Made by a program: the position numbers and the translations under genes. Under the pieces are notes generated by a model that was not told the origin of the DNA, made no database searches, and worked only from the letters and a program-made list of their open reading frames with translations. From assembly GCA_030062745.1 (NCBI GenBank), contig CP099840.1:15097437-15161436 (forward strand): a stretch of 64,000 nt of DNA. The letters run 5' to 3'. Positions 36,699-48,599 of the stretch are shown piece by piece. The number at the start of each line of letters is the position of its first letter. Position 1 is the stretch's first letter. This DNA is from Capitulum mitella (Eukaryota; Arthropoda; Thecostraca; Pollicipedomorpha; Pollicipedidae).

Positions 36699-37030
36699 TC
36701 AACCCACAGTCGGACGGCGTCTCTGGCCACTGTCACACACGGAGAACCCACAGTCGGACGGCGTCCCTGGCCGCTCCACACACGGGGAACCCAGAGTCGG
36801 ACGGCGTCCCTGGCCACTGTCACATACGGAGAACCCACAGTCGGACGGCGTCCCTGGCCACTGTCACACACGGAGAATCCAGAGTCGGACGGCGTTCCTG
36901 GCCACTGTCACACGCGGAGAACCCACAGCCGGGCGGCGTCCCTGGCCACTGTCACACACGGAGAACCCACAGTCGGGCGGCGTCCCTGGCCACTGCTACA
37001 CATGGGGAACCCACAGTCAGATGGCAACCC
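36699..37030 (+). repeat. Minisatellite, about 44-bp unit, seven to eight copies
   Basis: The unit contains CCCACAGTCGGACGGCGTCC, CTGGCCACTGTCACACACGG and AGAA. Copies begin at 36701, 36745 and onwards. Because 44 is not a multiple of three, all three frames show the same peptide pieces (SRTASLATVTHGEP, QSDGVPG, VGRRPWPL), which argues against coding selection. Confidence 0.9.
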
Positions 37031-37664
37031 TGAGCTACAGTGCCAACAGATGTACGTGGTCCTAAGGCATCGGAGGCCTCATTAAATTACTTCGTGGATT
37101 TTGTCTGCGGTTCCGCTCATAAGGTAATATATGATGCCTTTACCTTTATGCCTTTATGATGCCTTATGATGGTTGGATCACCGAAGAACTGTGAGACCTA
37201 GGTTCGGCTTTATTCAGCTAAATGCGCCTGTTGTCGGATGAGATAAATATAAGCCTGAGCTGGGAGCACAAAATCCAAAAAACGAACGGAACTGGCGTAC
37301 GTTTACTTCTCCCACACCTGCATGCACTGTAACAATATGGCACAGTTTAACTGCCAGTGAGGGGCGCTGTATGCTATTCTGTACGTTCAGAAGCTTGGTA
37401 TCTTTTTCGGGAGGCGGGAGCCACTGTCGGGCTGCGGGATTATCGGCTCATCTTTTCATGATGGTGACGGGGAGGGGGAGGGGGGCGCCAGCGGTGGCTC
37501 ATGACAGTAATATTCTGCGACGCATCTTGGACTGCTGAAGCCTCTGGCCAGGGAGGCTCGAGGGGGCGGTCAGGGATGGATGACTGTTCCAGTGACCGGA
37601 GGTCAGCGGTGACAAATGACAGCGAAGCGAGCACCAGACATCGTACAATGCTCAACTGTGGCAG

Positions 37665-37773
37665 ATCAGCAACGGTAGAACAAGACACCTTGGTGTCTTG
37701 TTCTACCGTTGCTGATACTCAAGAAGACACCAAGAAGTGTCTTCTTGACACCAAGAAGACACTTCTTGGTGTC
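37665..37773. repeat. Two consecutive perfect inverted repeats (hairpins)
   Basis: First hairpin: 37665-37689 is the exact reverse complement of 37692-37716 (25-bp arms, 2-nt centre). Second: 37726-37747 is the exact reverse complement of 37752-37773 (22-bp arms, centre ACAC). The two share the core AAGACACC/GGTGTCTT and CACCAAGAAG. Arms are without mismatch, so they are young or maintained. They could extrude as cruciforms or fold in RNA, but the tiny loops do not suit a microRNA precursor. Confidence 0.9.
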
Positions 37774-38613
37774 AAATTCCGCTGGTGGTGGAGAGGTGAT
37801 AACACCGACATTAAAATGCTAACAGATGCAAGATCATATGCTATATTTTTCTTTGGCATGACGATTTTGATACCAGCGCTTCTGTCTAAAAGTCGGGCAC
37901 CTGTCCTTATACAAAACCTTCGCAACTTGAGACTCCTTCAGATTGTGCGTCGTGACTTGCACACCTTTTTTATTCGCTCGACAACAAGAGCTATCTGGTA
38001 GCTGTTCACCAAGATCTGCTTATTCTGTTTGGATCTTGACAGAAGAGGGGCGAATATAACGCCCAAGTTTAAAGTTACGGTGAATGCAAAAAATTGCACC
38101 TGAGCAATAGCAACCAAACGGAAAGGGAAGCTGTTCTTTTGGGAATTTCTGGCTGGAAACACGCCAGCAACGTGCTAACATTGATGAAACTTATACGGCT
38201 TTTACAAATAGCGTACCGGCAATGACATACCAATTGTGACAGTGCGGAAGTAAAACGTGAATCCTAGCTCCTGGGCTCTATTACAATGCTCGGGAAAACA
38301 ATCACCTGCATTTTTTTCATTGTTTAGTTTCTGGAACGACGAATCGGCTGAACAGCAAGCCTTCAATGCCGCACGATTCAAATCTAGTCGAGCAGGTATT
38401 ACTGAGTTCCAAGTTTTTTTTTCTTTAGTAGCGATCGATCATTTGCTGAGACGACCAGCGAATCACTTGCAAAAGTGACAGAGATTTTTGGCTGATGTTG
38501 GTGCCGGAGCCCTCTCTTGGTGAGCAGCCAGTCCCGGAGCTCCACCGAGATTGTCCAATGTTGCTCAGTAAGTGGCCCACTTCACCCGCTGCACCAGCTT
38601 TTCAGTTTTTCAG

Positions 38614-38765
38614 ACGCTCGTGCAGAGCTGCGGCTCGGCGGGCCCGATGGACTGGGGCGCTGTCTGATGACAGACATCGCCGTTCGTTTCGGAGAGCCGA
38701 CTGCGGTCACAAACATCCGTGGCCCACCACTCAGCCAGTCATATCCACTGACGGGCCGCCTGCAG
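38614..38765 (+). CDS. Possible internal exon of an unknown gene
   Basis: Seen: a pyrimidine-rich acceptor (CAGCTTTTCAGTTTTTCAG), 152 GC-rich nucleotides, and a donor CAG|GTATGA. One frame is open throughout and includes DGLGRCLMTDIAVRFGEP and SQSYPLTGRLQ, ending in phase 0. A second frame is also open. It lies 376 bp from the stop of gene 1 and on the opposite strand. A GTAAGT at 38568 could be a preceding donor, but the intervening 46 bp would be a very short intron. No family recognised. Confidence 0.25.
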
Positions 38766-39140
38766 GTATGAGATGGTCCGCCACTTAGCCACCCAGCGGC
38801 ATCCAGTATTCCCCCTTTCGTAAGAACATTCTGTTACGAAAAAGCAAGTACGTTTGCTTTCAGAAGCTGTATTTTAGCAAATACGTCGAACGCTTCCAAC
38901 GACAAAGGCTTTGTGATACATTTTGGGAAAAATAAAGCAGTCCTGTAACGGAGACACCACAAAACAAAACAATAACAATAAAATGGTGCCTATAAAAAGC
39001 TCTTCAGTTAAACAGATCATCCCATGTACGAACAATAACAACGTCATGGTGGTGATCAATGGTAATAGCTCGTATTCCGTCGTATCGGCTCTTCGTCGTT
39101 AGCACTATTTCATGGTTTCTTCCGCCAGGTCGACAGAGGC

Positions 39141-42009
39141 TCACTGCTGCGACCACGACTCCTCAAAGTCCTGCTTCAGCTGGTTCATCCAGACCGAGTG
39201 GTCGACCTCCCAGTCGTCCGCTTCCAGCCCTCGGCCGGACGAGTTGGTCGTCGTCAGCAGGTAACCGATGCTGACCAAAACCAGTCCAATTAAGGCAGCC
39301 AGCGCCAGCAACAGGAACGGAGCGGCCGCTGCAAACATGCAGCCCCAGTTTATCGACACGAACACGACGGCAACGATCCTGACTGCTAGAACTCTTCTGA
39401 CCGCGCGCCGTAACAAGTGAAGCATAAATCACGAATGTATCTTGCCTTTTTAAGGTCTAGTGCCACAGCAGAGGTTTCAAATGTCAGAAATTGGGTTTTT
39501 ACGCAACCTTGCAAACTGGTGTCAGCCTATAAAGGCGTCAACAGCCATAAGAAATGTCCAGTCGTCGAGACTTTTTTAGCCTGAGTCACACTCATGGTTG
39601 ATCTTGGCCATCTTTTAGATGGCCAAGATGCAGCGCCCAAATTCATGACTGGTTTGAAAATCCCTTCCGGACACCAGAAGGCGCTCACCGAGCGAGGCAG
39701 GATCAGTTCTATCCGATATGGGCTGGAAGAAGTTGGCCAGTCTGAAACAAGAGATTATCGCGTCAGGGCATACTGTAAGGTGTGCTGTTTGGCGCACACT
39801 ACGCTATGCGGCCAGCACCGGTACCTGGCAGTTTGGCGTTTTACCTACGTCGATAAGTCTCTGGGGCACGTTTTCACGGCTCGGCACGGCCCCAGTCGCA
39901 GCGTGAGTGGCATTTCACCATGATTGGGAGGTTGTACGCTGGCTTGGAAAGGCAACTTCGTATAACGTAAGGCACGGCGGGAAGCGTTGGCATGGCCGCG
40001 GGCCAGATGCAACAGAAAGCAGGACTTTCTTGTTATCGGAAAGTAGTATAATCATATACAACGTTATTGTCGCTACACAAGGGGATAGTAAATTTATGAG
40101 ACATTTTAAAGACAATGTAAGAACAAATAATTTATTACTGCACTGCGGTTCTCATGTCCTTTACTTCACATTTCCGCAATGGTTTCCTGTGGGTTTTTGG
40201 TCTATTTCGAACATGCCAGATGTTGCAAACGAAGGTTTTTCAGTTGCAGTGCTGCTCATCACAAGATATCCCATGATTTTTACGCCACATTGTTGGGGTG
40301 ATGCTGCCGGAGGACCGCCTATTGGATTGCGGACACGTGATGGGATCGATGGATTTCAGTGATTAAAAGCGATCTTCACAACATTCGTCAAATGCTGCTC
40401 CCACATTTTTGGCGGGTCCCGAAGATGCAAAATGATGCGTGAATTATGGCAATATTAATCGAGGAAATAAGAATACCACCATGCAGTTGTTGATACCAGG
40501 GCGCTTCCTTCGTTTCTGATACAATTTCCAACATCAAAGCCAGTATCACCTTCATCATATGACGCCAATGTCATGTTATGACCATCGCTATTTGTTGTCG
40601 AGCAAAGACAGACTCCACTAAGACTCCAGCACGAACCAATGGCTGGGAGTCATGGAAATCTTCACGGTCATTATTGTCATGCAACGCTCACTTGTTAGCG
40701 TTATCATAAACAAAATCATAAGAATTGGGTACATTTCTACCTGACCAGAAGTTTGCCAATTATTTTGTAATTCTACGTTATGTATATTATAATTGCCATA
40801 GGCACATTCATAAATAAGTATTCAAAAAAATCGGTGGCCTTATGTAAAATTTTGCCCTTATAAATTTAGAGCACCGACCTAACTGATGGCCAAGTACAAT
40901 TCGTAAAAAGTGTAAAATTAAGTGATGTCAACATTGGACTTAATTAAAACATTTTCAGTCCCCTCGTAAACAGGTTACTAGGATAATCTTTCAACTGTCA
41001 GAGCTGCCAGCTTAGCTACTAGGTCTGCTTTTGGAAAGCAACCTTTTCAAAAGTCATGCTGTTTTCCAGATTTTGTCTTTTTCAATACTTCACGAAGAAA
41101 CCTTTACGTAGGAAACCCTTTGCTACTGAGGACAGTTACATTACTGGTTAATGGCAAATGTACTAAATTTATGTTCGTTGTGTATTTAGGCATAAAACAA
41201 TACTTCAGTCTTTTAAATGCGGATGGATAAAATTTAAAACTGTTGACCACATTCATCGAAACCTATTGCCCAAAGGACTTTAGCGGAGATTTCTGGTCAG
41301 CTATTAGTATTGTCTAACGCATGTGACGTAGCCCGTAAGACACATCTTACCGCGACGACGGTTCTGCCGTCTTGGTTGCATTCAGTGCTATTCGTGTGGC
41401 AACGCCATTGTTGCGCACCTCTTTACCCACCACTGCACTTAGATGGAATCCAGACCGTCTGTCGATGATGGTGCCGTAATGCACAAGGTTTCACCTGGAT
41501 AGTCTCACTTGAGGGGCTCGGCTGAAACAGGCTTGTTAACCTGCAGAGACAAAGGCTGTGCTTCGTTGGGATCCAGACCGCTTGCCGATGATGTTACCGA
41601 AACGTCTCAGGTTTATCGGCATGGTCCGGCTTGAGAGCTCAATTAAAATAGGCTCATTAGCCTGCAATTACGAGGGCTGGCGTGAAGTTTCCCTGAGAGA
41701 TCGGGTCTGACCTCGGTTCAAACGGCGTGTGGTGCTGTTATAAAACAGTGTGTCCCCATGTATTTCAGAAGACTTTTGGGTAGCCGGGCCGCTCCCGGGA
41801 CAACCGACTCACCCGCTGGCGACGCTGGGGAGGCAGTCGACTCACCTGCTGGCGATACTAGGGGAGGCAGCCGGTGGGCCCGGGTTGTAGTAACCGGGAC
41901 CGCTCCCGGGGTAGCTGGGGGCGCTGTTCAAGTAGTAATCGGCATTCCCATGTTGGGCGGCAGAGAGGTAGACCAGCGACGCCAGCAGAACGCAGTTGGC
42001 AGCATTCAT
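39141..42009 (-). CDS. Gene 1: small secretory-pathway membrane protein of an unrecognised paralogous family (three exons, 134 aa)
   Basis: Exons, in transcript order: 42009-41846, 39741-39689, 39328-39141. Seen: exon 1 starts MNAANCVLLASLVYLSAAQ, a signal peptide, followed by a Tyr/Pro/Gly-rich stretch (NADYYLNSAPSYPGS, PGYYNPGPP), and ends at a consensus AG|GTGAGT donor in phase 2. Exon 2 (53 nt) follows a TTGTTTCAG acceptor, encodes LANFFQPISDRTDPASL and ends G|GTGAGC in phase 1. Exon 3 follows TGTTTGCAG, encodes a hydrophobic helix (about residues 76-99), NSSGRGL, WEVDHSVWMNQL and a tail ending SWSQQ, then TGA. Exon lengths of 164, 53 and 188 nt give one unbroken frame. Introns are 2104 and 360 bp. 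A pyrimidine-rich run ending CAG directly before the ATG suggests a non-coding 5' exon. Paralogous with the gene at 60818-62340, same strand and intron phases. Inferred: a single-pass protein with an extracellular Tyr-rich N-terminus and cytosolic tail. Function unknown. The gene model is strong because two loci support it. Confidence 0.8.
41440..41680 (+). repeat. Diverged two-unit tandem repeat of about 121 bp in intron 1 of gene 1
   Basis: GGAATCCAGACCG (41446) and GGGATCCAGACCG (about 41567) open two units. Each continues with GCCGATGATGxT, a GGTTTxxxxGG block, CTTGAG, and GGCTTGTTAACCTGC or GGCTCATTAGCCTGC, then GAGGGCTG or AAAGGCTG. Confidence 0.75.
41808..41874 (-). repeat. 33-bp tandem duplication carrying two splice-donor copies at the end of gene 1 exon 1
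   Basis: CTCACCCGCTGGCGACGCTG and CTCACCTGCTGGCGATACTA begin two adjacent similar units on the plus strand. On the minus strand each has a GGTGAGTC donor. Only the first one reached (donor at 41845) keeps the frame, because a TGA is formed in frame immediately beyond it. Confidence 0.75.
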
Positions 42010-42639
42010 CTGCCGTGCAGCGCCAGCGGCAGCAGAAACAGGGGTATCACACGTCGGAAGTTTGGAACGTAATTTTCTTCAGCATCCTTGCATGAAAAGA
42101 TCTTTGTTAAATGGACCATAGAAGCAGCAGGGCTTCATGGCCGTGCTTTGCAGCTAATGGTACTTACGCATATACGTAAACAACTTTCAGGTCTTTCAGT
42201 ACCACACTGTATTTTAAGCACTGCATTTTGTCTCAAAATAAAGTAGGGCATGTAGTAAGTGCGGGTGTTTTAAGACTAGACGGCAGCTCTAACATTTTGC
42301 TGTGAGGACGCCCTCAGCCCAGCCGTGCAGCGAGAGGAATCCTTCGATGGCGTCAACTACCCTGGGACTCCAGTTCAACACTATCGTCAAACCCGTACCT
42401 CTAAATTCGGGTAGTGCAAGAGCAGTACAATCAGCCAACTGTGCTCCAGACGATGTTTGCGTGCACGGTGGTAGGCTCGGAACACTGGCACTGTATCGCT
42501 GTCCAGGAGATCTTCTCGTCGCCGGTTCCGCCGCACACTGTATCGTCCTCACTGTCATCTCCTCCTTTTGTAGCGGGATCGGCGACAAATCGCTTCGTCA
42601 TGCACCCGATGAAGCTGGAAGAGCGGGCGCTTTTTTGAG

Positions 42640-44060
42640 AGGTTCTCCATCAAATTTTGGCCGGTCGCACGCGCGCGTCCCTGCGTGCCGGCGCGTTTCT
42701 ATTTGCGCCCGATCCCGGTCAACGGCGGAGGCCGACGATTGGCTGGGCGCGCGCGACCCGCAGCGGCGCATCACGCTTTCGCCGTAACGAGCGGAGCCGG
42801 CGGCCGAGCGGCGGCCGATTCGACACGCTCCTCATCGCGGCCGAGCGTAGCTGGGCCGTGCAGTGTCGTCTGCCGATCGGACGCGACAGGTGTCTGACGC
42901 CTGGCGCAGGGGCGGAGAGAGGCGGGCGGGGCGCGCCGAACCCGAGCTGGCCGCGCTCCGCCGGCCTCTCGCAGCCCCTCGCCTTCAGCAGGCTCCACTG
43001 CCGGCAGCCAGGGACGACAATGGTTTGTCGGCCGAGAGGACGGGCGACAGTGCCGACCGGGCGTCGCCTCGGATTTTGGTCGGCTTGACGAGCTCAGATG
43101 GAAATTCGGAAGGTGGCCCTGAGAGCAGTGGTCTTTGTCCGTGCCGCCAATATCCCAGCCGGCTGTGATATATGGTCACCGTTCGGACAACAGGGCTGGC
43201 CGCGTGCAGGGTCAGCCTGCTCGTGCGACGTTTCTGCTTTCCTCTTCTTTGATTCTCCAATCCCCTGAGGGCTGCATGGAGTGGCCTTATTGGAAGCTCT
43301 CCAGCAAAACCCAACGAAGTTCATGACTACTCATATTACTGCGTGACCTCGAGTGGATTATTTGAATTTTTCTGCGTTCTGTCCCGGACCGTCGTCCGCG
43401 GAAGACTTGTCACGCCGAATACGCGCCATCGTCAGTCGGCCGGAACTGGCGCCTCTGATCGAAGTGGGGGGGGGGGGTCTGTACCGGTGGTGCTTGTTAC
43501 CAGGTGTGTCCGGCAGGGGCCGATGGTCGGAGTGAACGGGGGGACTGTACCGGTAGTGCCCGTTACCTGATGTGTCCAGGGGTCGGTGGTCGGCCACCGG
43601 CTCGCAGAAGTTCGAAAATAAAGCTCACGTGTAGGAGAGAGCCGTGCCGTCGGTCGTTTTGCCTAAACAGAGGCGGCGTCTAGTCTCGAGCCCGCCATCA
43701 CTCATCGGCCGGCGCGTTTTCTCCGGCACGGGGCAGGAGGCCTGTGTCGAGAACACACCTTTGTGGCGCCACCCCTGCGTCGCGGATACACATCGGCGAT
43801 CGGCGTGAGCGATGACACCGCCGCCTCGCCCGTCTGGGTTTTCTCCTCGACTACCTGTGGGAGGCGGCACGCTTCCCAGCGCTTGGCTGTTGCTCGGGTC
43901 CGATACGGTGGCGATGGGACGGAGGGGGTGGGGTTGGGGCAGTTGGTACGCGGCTCACGCCGGCCGAGCTCAGTGGACCGTAGAGTGTTTCGCAGCTCCG
44001 GGTCTCAGGCACTAGGTCAAGAGCGCTCGCCCATGGCTGCCACCTGTATCTCACGGTGGC
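42640..44060. promoter_or_regulatory. CpG-dense region upstream of gene 1
   Basis: From about 42640 to 43090 and again from about 43600 to 44060 the DNA is conspicuously GC- and CpG-rich (ACGCGCGCGTCC, GGGCGCGCGCGACCCG), unlike the surrounding sequence. It begins about 630 bp upstream of the gene 1 start codon. Such regions can mark promoters, or unmethylated or coding DNA. Several overlapping frames are open on both strands, so no gene can be assigned. No TATA box or initiator was placed with confidence. Confidence 0.3.
43478..43605 (+). repeat. Two-unit tandem repeat of about 62 bp
   Basis: CTGTACCGGTGGTGCTTGTT and CTGTACCGGTAGTGCCCGTT begin two units that continue with ACC(A/T)G(G/A)TGTGTCC and end in GGTCGG. 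Lies in CpG-dense DNA upstream of gene 1. Confidence 0.75.
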
Positions 44061-44993
44061 TTCCGCAGGGAGACTTCACAGTGTTACATATTATCATCTT
44101 AAATACGCGCACTTCGTTACAGTGTGCCTAATGTGCCTAATGATGTCCGTAATGTGCATTCAGGTGGGATCAATGATCTAGACATTATGACGACAGTACG
44201 TATGGATGAATGGATCGGTATCGCAGTACTGAGGCGGAAACAGAAACGGCTGAGAACGGGATAATGCTTGAGCGTCCAAGACAAGTGGGGTTAAGTAACT
44301 TCTGTGCCGTGGGTCGACAAATTACAATGTGCCTGTTAAAGAAATAATATCGGAGGCTATCCCGATGATTATCACTTTTCGCGTGCGACTAATTTTACGT
44401 AATAGGCGATCAGCCATGAACTAGCTTTCACTTGTACGGGTGCAGTGAAATAAGACCAAATTGGATGGGGTGGGACTAGTACTGGACTCATTTTACAAGT
44501 AGGGAACTCCATGTGGATTTCCGCACGTGAGGTGGAGTTTGTCTGTCGTTACAACTTCCAAGGAAATGCCGCAGAAACTGGATCTGATCAGGCACGGCTG
44601 CTAATGTCAAAGGCCCTAGTGTTCTTTGTCAGGCTTTCTGTCATCTGTTCCATGGCGCCTTAGTTGTCTAACCTTAGTTGGTTGACTTCAGAGATTGCAG
44701 TGCATGGTTTCCAAAAGAAATTCTGTGTACAAGCAGGTAGGTCAAAGACATTTGGAAAACCCCATTGTTCTCTCTTTTTGAGAGGCACGTAAACGACAAG
44801 GGAACATGTGGTTTTGGATGGGCTCATGGAAAAGTGGTATTACGGATCAAGTGCACTTGTCTCCAATATTCTGTGTAAAGGCACTAAAGAGGCGCAATGC
44901 GTATGAACAGCCTCCACTCTGGCATCACCAGTAGCAAAAATTTTGGAGCATTGTCTCTTATTGGAGGCGCATTTAGCTTCCATCTGATTTTGA

Positions 44994-46272
44994 CTGAACC
45001 CTATCCAGAAATCGGCGCTAAAACCTATCCCTGTAGAGGGTGGGGGTGGGGATGAAGACTTCGGAAGTCCTCTCCGTTTTCTCTCGCTATTTCCAGGATT
45101 TATGCAGCAGCTTCACAAAACTTCCGGATTTTCTTGCTTATCATTCCTATATGTTCCGCCGAATTTCCAGAATTTCATTTTGCCCCGGAGCTGAGCCAGT
45201 CCTCATTTTTTAGACACGCTTCAAACCTTTTTAGCACTGTTGAATGTAAAAGAAATGGCTGACAAAAATAGAGTTTTAAAGATGGATCTCAAACATTTAC
45301 ATGAGTGTACACGTAAATAACTGCTCAAACAAACATTAGTTTTTTGTTCACATATGCTCAATTTACAAGACCATCCCAAGGTCAAAAATCAAAATTCGAT
45401 GTTATTTGTTCAGTTTTTTTGGTGCTACTTGCCCAAAATAAAAACGAACACCTGGCTACAAACAGCGTTTTCTACCTGTTTTTGAAATTCAGGTCGATGT
45501 CAGGTCAGATCATAGACATAGCCTGACTATGACTTAAACTGACTTAAAAGCCTAGATTATAATCTGGAATGTCCCCGCGCGTGCTCTATCTCACGTCTAT
45601 TACAAACGTGACATTGGGAAATATAACAAGTCCATGTTATGAGAATCGTTTTAAAAAATTATGAAATGAGTCCAAGGCCATTTGCTGCGACTTTGAAGAT
45701 ATTGGAAGTTCTCTGAGATTAAAGTTCATAAGCTAATTGGAAGGAAATGCAGCCATGACGGTTTCCCTTTTTCATGTTCTTGACATCGTCCTTTTCGACA
45801 TTACACAGATAGTGTAATACGATGTGTACATCTCAGGTATAAAATGATTAGTTCAGTCTAAGAAAGGTAGTTAGCTATTGCGTTAATTCAGTTTAAAAAA
45901 TACCCCCATTTTCCATATGCCCCTGTAAGCGCCTATGAATTTTGTGAAAATTTCAAACATGTGGGCCAAATGAGAAAGTGCCATCGATAAGCTCTTAATC
46001 CATGCCAGGTGCAAGCAGATCGGTCCATTGGCATCAGGGTAGTGGCAAGTAAAAATTGCCCTGCAAGACTTTGTTGCCCTGATGTATCCACCTTTCACAA
46101 TATTTCAAAATTTCTTGTTATGAAAATCCAGTTTTGCCCTGGTGAATCGATCGCCGCCTTTTCCAGTCAAATCGGGCAGATAGTTCTTGAGATCTCGGGG
46201 AGGGGGGAGACACTAAGTCCCCTTCCCATACGGTAATGCGTCCATGCGTTATGGGTACAGGAATAAGGTTAA
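44994..46272 (+). mobile_element. TTAA-element, old degenerate copy G
   Basis: The same sequence of blocks as copy A can be followed: GCAGCTTCACAAAACTT near the start, TGAATGTAAAAG, AATTTTGTGAAAATTTCAAA near 45940, CTTGAGATCTCGGGG near 46186, and a terminal AATAAGGTTAA. Many indels and substitutions indicate an older insertion than copies A-C. Confidence 0.6.
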
Positions 46273-48599
46273 GATGAGATGGCGATATGTAAAGTTCCGT
46301 CAACGTGAAGTCATAATTGTTGAAATTATCGAAGCGTCACTACTGCCCAGCCGACCATGGCCGGCCGTTTTGACTAGTGCTCTGGTGAATGGACTGCTAT
46401 GGATTCCTGTCTGGTGATCATGAGACAGGTCATGCTTTTTTGCTTTTTCACATTCACACGGATATATGCACATGATGTTGTGACCGCCAGTTCCAGCATT
46501 CCAGCAACATCACGACTCCTAAAATGGCGACGCACATTATTGCTGACGTAGGTAAACGTCACCAGAAAAGAAGCCTGCCAAATCAAACTTTGGTACGTCA
46601 CCACAGGCCAGTCTCGTGGCCATCTCAACAGCCCCACTCACGGCCAAAGATTAATGCAGTCCTGCGACCCTCTGTACATCTGTACAATACACCTGTACCA
46701 TCTGTACTACACCTACTCGACCCTATCTCAGTCTGCCAATGACTGGCATTGTGCTTTGCGACACACAGAACGCAAATTCACAGACACCACCAGTCGACGG
46801 TGAAACCTGAGCACCGAGCCAAGGCGTTTTCAGTAGTCGCAAAAGTCGCAGAGTCGTTCTTTCGTTCTCTTTCTTTCTTTCAGAGTCGCAGAAAATGGCC
46901 TTGGATTCATTCCATAATTTTTTAAAACGATTCTCATAACCCTCCAGCGGCAACAGATAGACAAGGTACCGAAAAACGTAAACCGCCTTACAGTCAAGGC
47001 ATTGAGGCTAACATGCACAATGAACCTTTTCATCAACGTTATTCCGCCCCCACACATGAAAAGACGTCGTCATTGCTCGTGCTACTTCACGGCTAACGTT
47101 GAATAAGGCTGCCGTCACCCCCGGGACGGACAGGACGATGCAGAACAAAACCGGGGGTGCAGGAGGGCCTAACCGCCCTTGGGCCCAATTCTCTGGGACG
47201 GGAGTCTTTTTCTAGCCTGGGTATATGCCCCCCCCTATACGTCCGCCCTCCAGCGGCTAACTGCATGATAACGAACATCATCGTTTTAATTTGACGTCAA
47301 GATAGTTCAGTGTAAACCATGTATTATTAAATTCATTATTAATTGGAAGCATTAGTTATTAAATTAGTCTACTGTTGATTTCTTCACTACAATACTTGCT
47401 TAAGAAATCTGGCATGAGGACTTCTAATAAGCGGAAACCGAAAAATGCACCGTAGTCAGTGTTGCTAACAATGAGTTTTTTAGGGTTTATTGAGGTCTTT
47501 GGTGAATATCTTATTATTTCTGTTTTTTAACTGAGTTTTTCATCGCGACCAGTGTGTTTTTCCACGTTTTTCGTTTAGATCTTTTTATCTGTACCCAGTC
47601 GCCGAAATTACATTATTTCCCTAAAAGTGAAGGCAAAACCTAACTTGTTTAGTAAATTCCTTTCTGTATGGTAGCTCTGGTACACAGTCCTTCCATCTTA
47701 TTGGAACCCTTCTCCTGGTTCTGCTTCCGGGCAAGAAAACAAAGTGACCTTCGATGCCATATTTCTTTCAATCGTCTCCCGCCAATATCGCCGCCCGTAG
47801 GCGCAGTTTTTGGTTCACGCAGACTTGTGTGATCAACGTGAGGCGGACACGTTGTTGATTTGCAATAGCAAGCCGCTCACATCTAACAGAAAACGGCTTT
47901 ATTTCAGTGCTCGTACATTCTTCAAGATGAGGATGCTGGAACGGGGGAATGAGCGACGTCTGGCCATGCTCGCTGTCCCCCTGTTAAGATGATGTTTTCT
48001 TCCTTTCAAATACAGCAGTACGTAGAAACATGGTTCAGAATCGCCATGACCTATCGCCAGAATCACCCCCTCCCCCACAAGCACCTCGAAAGCTTTCCCT
48101 AGCCCTTTGGACGTGTCTCAATATTAAAGGGGGTCGGTTTTCCAATGAGCACTTTGGCGCTGTCCTGGACTATGTGCGCCTCAACTGAGCTGTTAGGTAT
48201 GTATGGGCGGTGTACGCTTTGTTAGAATACAATATCTACTAATTTTTGCTCCTCGAAATCGCGGCTGAATTTTTTGCTCCAAAACTGAGCATTTTTTCCG
48301 AAATTTTGCAGACATCAGTGGCTGTAATGCATTTCGTATGTTACTGAGTTTTTTTGGCCGTAATGGAGTTTTTGAGTTTTTTTTGGGGGGGAAAATGAGT
48401 GTTTTCTTAAAAAAAATGGTCACACCGCTTGTGGTGTGCATCAGGTATTCAGGCATTCCCTACTAACGGGTGGACAGAATGAAATGAGACAAAATTTGTC
48501 AAGCAAGTTCCTCGGAACTATTCGGGGTAACGGTACGAAAGTTTGTACGTGGTTTCTACCTACTTTTTTGTAACTCTTATCAATAAACATGAATAATGT
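46273..48599. other. No gene recognised
   Basis: Short frames and AT-rich stretches. Nothing with domain or splice support between TTAA copy G and the Tc1/mariner relic. Confidence 0.45.

Noticed and set aside
36627-37085. 152- and 136-codon frames with repeated SRTASLATVTHGEP and QSDGVPG
   Set aside because: They are alternative readings of the 44-bp minisatellite. The peptide pieces move between frames.
39594-39923. 109-codon plus-strand frame
   Set aside because: It is antisense to exon 2 of gene 1 and has no independent support.
41758-42072. 104-codon plus-strand frame
   Set aside because: It is antisense to exon 1 of gene 1, whose own frame, signal peptide and splice donor are much better supported.
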